From Natronococcus amylolyticus DSM 10524 (lineage in GTDB: Archaea; Halobacteriota; Halobacteria; Halobacteriales; Natrialbaceae): a stretch of DNA of 64,000 nt. How positions within the stretch are numbered: position 1 is the stretch's first letter; each line of letters starts with the position of its first letter. The translations under genes were made by a program, and so were the position numbers. Location of the stretch: assembly GCF_000337675.1 (NCBI RefSeq), contig NZ_AOIB01000021.1:42150-106149 (forward strand), written 5' to 3'. The notes beneath the pieces are model-generated. The model worked only from the letters and a program-made list of their open reading frames with translations, was not told the DNA's origin and ran no database searches. Shown here in pieces: positions 57,338 to 64,000 of this stretch.

Positions 57338-58231
57338 TCAGGGCAGGTCGACGTCCACGTCCGCCTGCAGACTCACGGCCCTGACGGTGTTGTACAGCAA
57401 CATCGCGCGGGTCATCGGGCCGACGCCACCGGGAACGGGCGTTATCGCGCTCGCGTGTTCCCTCGCGCTCTCGAACTCGACGTCGCCGACGAGCTCGTAC
57501 CCCTTCTCGGTGTCCGCATCTACTCGGTTGACGCCGACGTCGATCACGACTGTACCCTCGCCGATCATCGAGCCGTCGATCAGCTCGGGAGCACCCGCGG
57601 CCGCGACGACGATATCGGCTCGACGGGTTTTCTCCGCGAGGTTATCGGTCCGGGAGTGACAGACCGTCACCGTAGCGTTGCCGTCGTCGGCCTTCTGGAT
57701 CAGCAGGTTCGCCAGCGGTTTGCCGACGATGTCCGATCGGCCGACGATGGTCACGTCGGCGCCCTCGAGGTCGACCCCCGCGTGGGCGAGCAGCTTCTGG
57801 ACGCCGTGGGGGGTACACGGCCGAAATCGGGCGTCGCCCGCGACGAGTCGACCGACGTTCTCCGGGTGGAAACCGTCGACGTCCTTCGCGGGGTCGACTC
57901 GACGGATCACCTCGCGGTAGTCGACGTGGTCGGGAACCGGCGCCTGGACGATGTAGCCGTGGATCTCGGGGTCGTCGTTGAGATCGGCGATCGCGTCGTA
58001 CAGCGCCTCGGCTGGAGCGTCGCCGTCGACGTCGACGTGCGTACTCTCGATGCCGACCTCCTCGCAGTCGCGCTGTTTCATGTTCACGTAGGTCTGGCTC
58101 GCGGGATCGTCGCCCATCAACACCGTCGCCAGTCCCGGCCGTGCGTCCGCGTCGGCCAGTCGTTCGATCGCGTCCGTCAGGTCGTCGCGGATCTCGCTCG
58201 CGACGGCCTTCCCGTCGATGATCTCGGTCAT
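57338..58231 (-). CDS. folD: Bifunctional methylenetetrahydrofolate dehydrogenase/cyclohydrolase FolD
   Basis: A 297-aa FolD: catalytic Lys in YVNMKQRDCEEVGI near residue 56, IHGYIVQAPVPDHVD, and DVDGFHPENVGRL. The NADP motif GRSDIVGKPLANLL and the closing TPVPGGVGPMTRAML are also present. It interconverts methylene-, methenyl- and formyl-THF, linking GlyA to purine and thymidylate synthesis. The ATG at 58231 fits; the stop is 9 bp from that of the zinc-ribbon gene (convergent). Confidence 0.97.
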   Translation of the reverse strand: MTEIIDGKAVASEIRDDLTDAIERLADADARPGLATVLMGDDPASQTYVNMKQRDCEEVGIESTHVDVDGDAPAEALYDAIADLNDDPEIHGYIVQAPVPDHVDYREVIRRVDPAKDVDGFHPENVGRLVAGDARFRPCTPHGVQKLLAHAGVDLEGADVTIVGRSDIVGKPLANLLIQKADDGNATVTVCHSRTDNLAEKTRRADIVVAAAGAPELIDGSMIGEGTVVIDVGVNRVDADTEKGYELVGDVEFESAREHASAITPVPGGVGPMTRAMLLYNTVRAVSLQADVDVDLP

Positions 58232-58329
58232 ACTCGAGAGGGCGGCCGCGAGGCTAATCAACGCTCGGATCCATGGCATCGTTCCGTCACGGAGAAGCTC
58301 GATACCTACGATCGTGGACAGCTCGAGGA

Positions 58330-59598
58330 TCAGCGACTCTCGGCTCGAGCCGTCTCGCCCATCGTCGCCATCCGAACGTCGTGCTCGTAGGCGTCCCGGA
58401 TCCCGTTGGTGACGTACGCGAACGCGAGTCCGTCCTCGGGATCCGCCCAGGAGATGCTGCTGCCGAGTCCGGCGTGGCCGTAGGTGGCTGCGGGATCGGG
58501 GACGCCGTGACGGTCCGGGACGGTGCCGCCGAGCTGGAACCCCAGCCCGTACCGCTGTGCGGTGCCGACGCCGCCCTCGGGTCCGACCTCGGCCTGGGGC
58601 GCGGCCGCCTCGTCGACCGTTTCCGTCTCGAGCAGCCGGGTTCCCTCGAGTTCGCCCCCGTTGACGTAGCAGGCGTAGAAGCGGGCCAGGTCGCCCGCAG
58701 TTCCGACCCCGGTTGCGCCGGGAACGACGCTTCGCTGGACGTCCTCCCGGTTGAACTCCGCGGCGGCTTCCTCGGTGGTGTAGCCGACGATCGGCTCCGG
58801 TTCGCCGACGCGGTCGAACGGCTCGAATCCGACGAGCGTCGCGACGTCGTCGGGCTCGTCCTCGGGGAGTCCGATGTGGGTTCGGTCCATCCCCAGCGGC
58901 TCGAACACCTCCTCGCGCGCGAACCGGTCGATTCGCCGACCGTCGATTCGCCGGACGAGCCCGGCGATGATCCACCCGAAGCTGAAGACGTGGTACTGGG
59001 CCGTCTCGCCGGGCTCGAAGGCGAGGTCGGCCTCCTCGACCGCACAGTCGATCTCACGCGGATCATCCCACAGCTCCGGCGTCTCGTCGACGTCGACCGC
59101 CGGGATTCCGGCCTGGTGGCTCAGGACGTGTCGGATCGTCGTCTCGGCTTTCGGCGACCCCGACTCGGCGTACTCGGGCCAGTAATCGACCACGCGGTCG
59201 TCGAAGCCGATCTCCCCGTGGTCGGCAAGCACGTGGAGACACGCCGCGGCGTACGGTTTCGTACACGAGAACAGCAGAAACCGGGAGTCGTCGGTTACCT
59301 CGTCGCCATCAGGCCCGTCGACGCCGTCCGCGAGATCGGCGACGAGCTCGCCATCCTCCCACACCGAGAGCTGCGCACCGTGGTGCAGTCCCAGCTCGAG
59401 GTGGTACTCGAAGGTCCGACCGATCCGTTCGACACCGTCGGGAACGATCGCCGGTTCGTCGCTTCCCGCTCCGGGCTCGTCACCGCGAGCCAGCGACCCT
59501 CGTGTCGCTCCGCCCTTTCCGGTGAGGCCGGCGATTCCTGCGGTTCCCACGGCCGAGAGCACTGTTCGACGACCGACAGCCGTTCGATCGAATGGCAT
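58330..59598 (-). CDS. Serine hydrolase (class C beta-lactamase/DD-peptidase fold), Tat-exported
   Basis: A 422-aa protein. A Tat signal begins VGRRTVLSAVGTAGIAGL, without a lipobox Cys, so it is probably secreted. The active-site SxxK reads FSCTKPYAA near residue 113, and the Tyr motif is in YHVFSFG (YxN-like, altered). The third motif region HAGLGSS lies near the C-terminus. Family members are esterases, peptidases or lactamases. In an archaeon without peptidoglycan an esterase/peptidase role is more likely. Confidence 0.88.
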   Translation of the reverse strand: MPFDRTAVGRRTVLSAVGTAGIAGLTGKGGATRGSLARGDEPGAGSDEPAIVPDGVERIGRTFEYHLELGLHHGAQLSVWEDGELVADLADGVDGPDGDEVTDDSRFLLFSCTKPYAAACLHVLADHGEIGFDDRVVDYWPEYAESGSPKAETTIRHVLSHQAGIPAVDVDETPELWDDPREIDCAVEEADLAFEPGETAQYHVFSFGWIIAGLVRRIDGRRIDRFAREEVFEPLGMDRTHIGLPEDEPDDVATLVGFEPFDRVGEPEPIVGYTTEEAAAEFNREDVQRSVVPGATGVGTAGDLARFYACYVNGGELEGTRLLETETVDEAAAPQAEVGPEGGVGTAQRYGLGFQLGGTVPDRHGVPDPAATYGHAGLGSSISWADPEDGLAFAYVTNGIRDAYEHDVRMATMGETARAESR

Positions 59599-60008
59599 GT
59601 GTTCCCGACCGTCACGCTCGTCTATAAGTTATCTGCATGCAACGACTCGTCGCGTCGCTCGAGGCCCACTTGGGTGGCGGCTACGAGACCAATTAATACT
59701 CGTATTCGTTCTATGACCACCACCTTTGAATCTAATAAGCCCATTTGTAGGCAGTTTCTCGTGAAATCGACCGATTTCGCGACCGGTAACCGGACAGTCG
59801 AAGGGTAGTCACCGATCCGTCATCGACCAATATCTCCCATCGAAGTTGACGGGGGACTCTCATAGCAGAGCCAACCAGTATTCGTTACCAGCACGTGCTC
59901 TGTACAGTATCAGGCTAACTCGGTTTCACCCTTCCGATCCCCACTAGTGATCGGCGTATAAACAACAATGTTAATGTTTGACTGCCTGGTATTGTCTTGC
60001 ATACTTCG
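59599..60008. promoter_or_regulatory. Promoter region of the amino-acid permease, rich in palindromes
   Basis: 410 bases without a credible gene. It holds several perfect palindromes: GAAATCG/CGATTTC (59763-59778), CCGGT/ACCGG (59783-59793), AGCACGTGCT (59890-59899), CTGTACAG (59900-59907) and CCGATC/GATCGG (59934-59954). The last is followed by a TATA-like GTATAAAC near 59956. These could be operator sites. Confidence 0.45.
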
Positions 60009-61460
60009 ATGTCTGGGGACGAGTTCAAGCTGATCAACGAGCGGGTCGGCCCGATCGCCGCAGTAGCGTTGCTCATCGGGACGGCGGTGGGAATGAGCAT
60101 CTTCATCGTACCGACACAGATGGCGGCCGTCGCGGGGCCGAGCATCGTCGTCGCAATCCTGCTATCGGTGATTCCGATGGTACTGGGGATCCTCCTGTTG
60201 TTGCAACTCGGCGGGGCGATCCCGGTCGCCGGCGGTACGTACGTTTACGCTTCGCGGCTGGTCGGTCCGTACTGGGGATTCCTGGGAGTCGCGGTTCCGG
60301 TGATGGCGGTCTGGGCGTATCTGCTGTTCGCCGCGCTCGGATTCGCCGAGTACGTCCCCGTGTTCGTCGAGCTCCCGACGGTGGTCTCGGTCTACTTGCT
60401 GTTGGGTGTCTTCCTGACGTTCAACTACGTCGGCGTGCGACTGGCCGCGAACGTCCAGATCCTTCTGGTCTGTTTCCTGATGGCGGCGATGCTGACGTTC
60501 ATCGCCGGCGGACTCACCTCCTTCGAGGCGTCGAACGTCACGCCGCTGTTCCCGGCGGGCGAGGGCGAACCGTTCGCCGACGGCTACGCGCCCTTCTTCC
60601 TGGCCGCCGTGACGCTGTACATCCCCTTCCAGGGCTTCGCCATGATCATCGAGATCGGCGAGGAACTCGAGAATCCGGCGAAGAACATCCCGCGTGTGCT
60701 AGCTGCCGGGATGGCGCTCGTCGCCGTCCTGACGATCGGAACCGTCGTGGCGCTCGTCGGTGCGGTTCCGTGGGAGTCGATCGTCGGTGAGGATGGACAG
60801 GCCGTCGAGGGCGGTCTCGCGGCCGTTGCAGATGGCGTCATGCCTGACTGGGCGATCGCGTTTGTCGCGCTCGGCGCGCTCGTCGCCGCGGCGACGACGA
60901 CCAATACGCTGTACACCTCCTACTCGCGAACGATCATGCGTGCGGCCCGTGACGACGTCGTCCCCGGCTTCTTCGCGGGAATCCACGATCGGTACAATAC
61001 CCCACATCGCGCGCTCCTGTTGCTCAGTCTCCCGCCGCTGCTCGCTACGCCGCTAATGGGGCCCCTAGACGGGATCCTCACAGTCGACGTCCTCGACTGG
61101 CTCGTCACCGTGACGGTCACCGGCATCTTCATCAGCTTCATGATCAGCGCCGTCGCGCTGTGGAACCTGCCGAAGACGTTCCCCCAGCGCTACCAGTACT
61201 CGTTCTACAAGCTCCCGCTGTGGCTGCTGAAGGTCGTCGCCGTCGGCAACGTCGCCGTCTCGGGTGCGTTCATGATCTTCGTCGCCCTCGGTGCTCCGTC
61301 GGCGCTCGTACTACAGGCCGTCTGGATCGGACTGGTATCGCTGTTGTACGTCTATCGTGTGCGAACCTACGGCGAGGAAGGCGAAGACCTCCGCGAGAGG
61401 ATGACCCTGCTCCACAAACACGAGGCCATCGACGAAAACAGCGGTGGCAACGACGACTAG
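60009..61460 (+). CDS. APC-family amino acid permease
   Basis: A 483-aa transporter with about 12 hydrophobic segments. The APC signature is GPIAAVALLIGTAVGMSIFIVP in TM1 and GEELENPAKNIPRVL after TM6. The C-terminus is a short charged tail without a Usp domain. It imports amino acids or organic cations with H+ or Na+. The ATG at 60009 is used; a TTG four codons upstream is in frame. Long palindrome-rich leader suggests tight regulation. Confidence 0.92.
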   Translation: MSGDEFKLINERVGPIAAVALLIGTAVGMSIFIVPTQMAAVAGPSIVVAILLSVIPMVLGILLLLQLGGAIPVAGGTYVYASRLVGPYWGFLGVAVPVMAVWAYLLFAALGFAEYVPVFVELPTVVSVYLLLGVFLTFNYVGVRLAANVQILLVCFLMAAMLTFIAGGLTSFEASNVTPLFPAGEGEPFADGYAPFFLAAVTLYIPFQGFAMIIEIGEELENPAKNIPRVLAAGMALVAVLTIGTVVALVGAVPWESIVGEDGQAVEGGLAAVADGVMPDWAIAFVALGALVAAATTTNTLYTSYSRTIMRAARDDVVPGFFAGIHDRYNTPHRALLLLSLPPLLATPLMGPLDGILTVDVLDWLVTVTVTGIFISFMISAVALWNLPKTFPQRYQYSFYKLPLWLLKVVAVGNVAVSGAFMIFVALGAPSALVLQAVWIGLVSLLYVYRVRTYGEEGEDLRERMTLLHKHEAIDENSGGNDD

Positions 61461-61567
61461 GACGCCACCGCGCGCCACAGGAGACCGTGCCGGGTGCACA
61501 TTTGGACACGAGTCACCGGTGGAAACAAACGCGAAAAGCCGAACACAACCGGTCCGAATCGGCCCGA

Positions 61568-62815
61568 CTACTCATACAGCGGGTTCTCCGTACACAGCGT
61601 CTCGACGTCCTCACGGACCTCGGCGATGACGTCCTCGTCATCGGGGGCGTCGACGACGCGAGCGATCAGGTCGGCGACCTCGCGGCAGTCGTCCTCGTCG
61701 AACCCTCGGGTCGTCAGTCCGGCCGTGCCGGCGCGGATCCCCGAGGGGTCGAACGGCGAGCGGGTCTCGCCGGGAACCGTATTCCCGTTGAGGACGATGC
61801 CGGCGTCCTCGAGGGCCTCCTCGGCGTCGCCGCCGGAGGTGTCGGGATGGCTCTCACGGAGGTCGACCAGCACGAGGTGGTTGTCGGTTCCGCCCGAGAC
61901 CAGCGAGAAGCCGTGCTCCGAGAGTCCCTCGCCGAGGGCCTTCGCGTTGGCGACGGTCTGAGAGGCGTACTCTTCGAACTCCGACTCGAGGGCCTCCTTG
62001 AAGCCGACAGCCTTGCCGGCGACGTTGTGCATCAGTGGGCCGCCCTGGCCGCCGGGGAAGACGGCGGCGTCGATGTCGTCGGCGTACTCCTCGTCGCACA
62101 TCACGATACCACCCCGACCCGAGCGAATCGTCTTGTGCGTACTGCCGGTGACGAAGTCGGCGACGCCGACCGGCGACTCGTGGACCCCAGCGGCGACGAG
62201 TCCGGTGATGTGGGCGATGTCCGCGAGGTGGTAGGCGCCGACGTCGTCGGCGGCCTCTTGGATGCGCTCCCACTCGACCTCCCGGGGGTACGCCGAGTAC
62301 CCCGAGACGATGACGTCGGGTTCGAACTCGGCGGCGTGCTCGGCAAGCCCCTCGTAGTCGAGGTAGCCGGTTTCGGGGTCGACCTCGTACTGCTCGACGT
62401 CGTAGAGCTGACCGACGAAGTTCGCGGGGTGGCCGTGGCTCAGGTGGCCGCCGTGGTTCAGATCGAGCGAGAGGATCTTATCACCGGGCTCGAGCATCGC
62501 AAAGTAGACGGCCTGGTTGGCCTGGGTGCCCGAATGGGGCTGGACGTTGACGTGCTCGGCGCCGAACAGCTCCGTGGCGCGGTCGATCGCCAGCTCCTCG
62601 ACCTCGTCGGCGTACTCGCAGCCGCCGTAGTAGCGCTCGCCGGGGTAGCCCTCGGCGTACTTGTTCGTCAGGGCGCTTCCCTGGGCGTCGATGACGGCGC
62701 GACTGACGTGGTTTTCGCTGGCGATCATCTGGAGCGACTCCCGCTGTCGATCGACCTCTCCCTCGAGTGCGTCGGCGACGGCGGGGTCGACGTCCCGGAC
62801 GTGCTCGTGATCCAT
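61568..62815 (-). CDS. glyA: Serine hydroxymethyltransferase
   Basis: A 415-aa PLP enzyme: SLQMIASENHVSRAV, TNKYAEGYPGERYYGGCEYADEVEELA, NVQPHSGTQANQAVYF, the PLP Lys in VTGSTHKTIRSGRGG near residue 228, and SGIRAGTAGLTTRG. It makes glycine and methylene-THF from serine. The ATG at 62815 fits the family; an in-frame ATG nine codons upstream is less likely. Confidence 0.97.
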   Translation of the reverse strand: MDHEHVRDVDPAVADALEGEVDRQRESLQMIASENHVSRAVIDAQGSALTNKYAEGYPGERYYGGCEYADEVEELAIDRATELFGAEHVNVQPHSGTQANQAVYFAMLEPGDKILSLDLNHGGHLSHGHPANFVGQLYDVEQYEVDPETGYLDYEGLAEHAAEFEPDVIVSGYSAYPREVEWERIQEAADDVGAYHLADIAHITGLVAAGVHESPVGVADFVTGSTHKTIRSGRGGIVMCDEEYADDIDAAVFPGGQGGPLMHNVAGKAVGFKEALESEFEEYASQTVANAKALGEGLSEHGFSLVSGGTDNHLVLVDLRESHPDTSGGDAEEALEDAGIVLNGNTVPGETRSPFDPSGIRAGTAGLTTRGFDEDDCREVADLIARVVDAPDDEDVIAEVREDVETLCTENPLYE

Positions 62816-62955
62816 ATCTGGTGTGCGGTTCGGTGGGCGCATAAGTGTACCCGTCTACGGCAAGTCGAGCCAGTAGCTCTCGTCCGGCGAAACGTTCCGG
62901 ATCGGAGGACACGTCCGATACACCTAACTAATCGGGCGGGTATTGAGCATACCGA

Positions 62956-64000
62956 ATGATCGAGTGGGCGACGGCCGGGGAAACGCTCCACGTGATGGAC
63001 ACGGATAACGCCGAACTCACCGTCGTCGGGAGCGACCTCTCCGTCGTTGGCTCCGGCCAGGAGATACCGCGCCCGGTCGACGAGACGATCACCGTCACGA
63101 CCGAAGAGCTTCGGTTCCCGAACGCCGTCGTCTACGCGTTCGCGCTCGGCTCGAGCGCGCGGTACGAGCTCGATCCGGGCGGCAAACCCCTCTCCCTGCC
63201 GCCTGACGAGTACGTGATCGACGTGGACACGGAGATCAAGAGCTACCTCCGCTTTTCCGGGCGCGCGACGATCCGGAAGACCGACGACTTCGAGTCGATC
63301 GTGGTCTCCTTTCCGGAGCCGATTCGTGTCATCGTCGGCCTTCGAAGTCGCCACGAGCGTCCCGCCGGAACGATTACCGTCCCCGACTCCCCGTCCGAAA
63401 TCGCGACGGCTATCTCCCATCTCGCCTCCTCGTACAAGACAACCAGCCCCGACCGCACGTATCCGACGCTGCGCGGTCATCCACCGCTGATCGAGTTCGG
63501 CGACGAACTGGAGATCCCCGAGGGGATCCGATCCGAGCACCGAGAGAGCGGCATCGAGTTCGTCGTCCCGCCCAACTACGAGGCGCTGTACGCTACCGCG
63601 TCGCTCGCGTACTACCTCCAGGCGACGGTGCGAACGACAAACAGCGACGACATCGTCGGAACGCGCCCGCGGCTTCGCGTTCCCGACCAGGGCGTCGAAC
63701 GAGAGCTGGCACCCATGCCGGGTCTCGAACGAGACGTCGAACGGCTCCTCCGGAAGACGTTCTTTCTGGACTGTCTGGCCCGCAACGTCGGCCCGTACGG
63801 GACCCAACTCGCCGAGTCCAGTCTGCTCGACGTCCTCGAACTCGACGCCGAGCGGCTCTACGAGGCGCCACCCTCGACGCGGCTCGCGACCTACCTCGAC
63901 GTTCCCTACGAGGCGGTCGAGCACCGCCTTCCGGAGTGGCACCTCGCGACGTACGTCGCTCCCGAGTACGAAACCGTCGAGACGCTGCCGTTCCTGCTCG
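62956..64000 (+). CDS. Large haloarchaeal protein of unknown function, cut by window end
   Basis: About 348 residues are visible from the ATG at 62956. It opens MIEWATAGETLHVMDTDNAELTVVG, then reads as beta-rich sequence to ~130. A more helical region follows with GLERDVERLLRKTFFLDCLARNVGPYG and RLYEAPPSTRLATYLDVPYEAVEHRLPEWHLATYVAPE. I recall this pattern from large haloarchaeal proteins of which some end in a CHAT-type peptidase domain, but that part would lie outside the window, so no function is claimed. Soluble; no signal peptide. Confidence 0.72.
   Translation, partial: MIEWATAGETLHVMDTDNAELTVVGSDLSVVGSGQEIPRPVDETITVTTEELRFPNAVVYAFALGSSARYELDPGGKPLSLPPDEYVIDVDTEIKSYLRFSGRATIRKTDDFESIVVSFPEPIRVIVGLRSRHERPAGTITVPDSPSEIATAISHLASSYKTTSPDRTYPTLRGHPPLIEFGDELEIPEGIRSEHRESGIEFVVPPNYEALYATASLAYYLQATVRTTNSDDIVGTRPRLRVPDQGVERELAPMPGLERDVERLLRKTFFLDCLARNVGPYGTQLAESSLLDVLELDAERLYEAPPSTRLATYLDVPYEAVEHRLPEWHLATYVAPEYETVETLPFLL

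Noticed and set aside
59714-59808. Short plus-strand ORF (31 aa) before the permease
   Set aside because: Too short, no conserved pattern, and it spans palindromic DNA.

Overview
The window is typical haloarchaeal chromosome. It is GC-rich, its proteins are strongly acidic (Asp/Glu-rich), signal peptides are of the twin-arginine lipoprotein kind, and it carries many family-specific regulators: HTH_10 proteins, a DUF7344-like domain, PadR, Usp proteins and a PRC-barrel protein. The hexamer CTCGAG is very frequent, which together with gene content suggests the Natrialbaceae (Haloterrigena/Natrinema/Natronococcus-like); that placement is inference. Most genes are housekeeping genes in short operons on both strands, broken up by a few accessory spots.

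Region by region. 1-6.2 kb: a partial TrkA-N/DHH phosphoesterase, tRNA-Lys(CTT) whose 3' end is repeated in a 131-bp tandem array, two HTH_10 regulators flanking a winged-helix/zinc-ribbon/histidine-kinase chimera and mobB, then an enoyl-CoA hydratase. 6.2-7.85 kb: an IS200/IS605 (IS1341-type) element with tnpB broken by one TGA and a divergent 45-aa ribbon-helix-helix-like ORF. 7.9-12.7 kb: a PRC-barrel protein with a long (D)nLIG repeat, a Usp, an unknown protein, a 36-aa membrane microprotein, pyrBI and a RAD55-like protein without a P-loop. 12.9-16.9 kb: an iron-type ABC importer in which the duplicated permease and the ATPase are one polypeptide. 16.9-19 kb: an AT-richer island with a frameshifted selO between IS-terminus-like inverted sequences. 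19-29.6 kb: FKBP isomerase, CYTH protein, archaeal AdoMet synthetase, MFS transporter, DapA-family aldolase, thiI, Usp, cysteine synthase and a Leu/Glu dehydrogenase.

29.7-39.2 kb: thioredoxin, DUF255 protein, AlaX editing protein, aconitase, and a thyA-folA-kinase operon just downstream of vapBC. 39.3-43.6 kb: a DEDD exonuclease and a DUF1998 helicase, tightly coupled, resembling the bacterial MrfB/MrfA (YprB/YprA) DNA-repair pair. 43.6-53.1 kb: prolyl oligopeptidase, Mqo-like oxidoreductase, purD, a small zinc ribbon cut by a TGA, a GH3 beta-glucosidase and a class III aminotransferase. 53.4-55.3 kb: a PadR repressor with a perfect operator-like palindrome at its own promoter, a gene-free stretch with several strong hairpins, a 48-aa protein, an orphan IS200/IS605-like end beside a C10 tract, and an acidic-repeat lipoprotein. 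55.5-64 kb: a flippase-like membrane protein, zinc-ribbon protein, folD, serine hydrolase, amino-acid permease, glyA and a large unknown protein running off the end.

Working together: glyA, folD, thyA, folA, purD and AdoMet synthetase cover much of folate/one-carbon metabolism, though they are scattered. The candidates for less-described biology are the archaeal MrfAB-like pair, the chimeric kinase, the fused ABC importer, the acidic tandem-repeat proteins, the hairpin cluster at 53.8-54.1 kb and the tRNA-tail repeat array.
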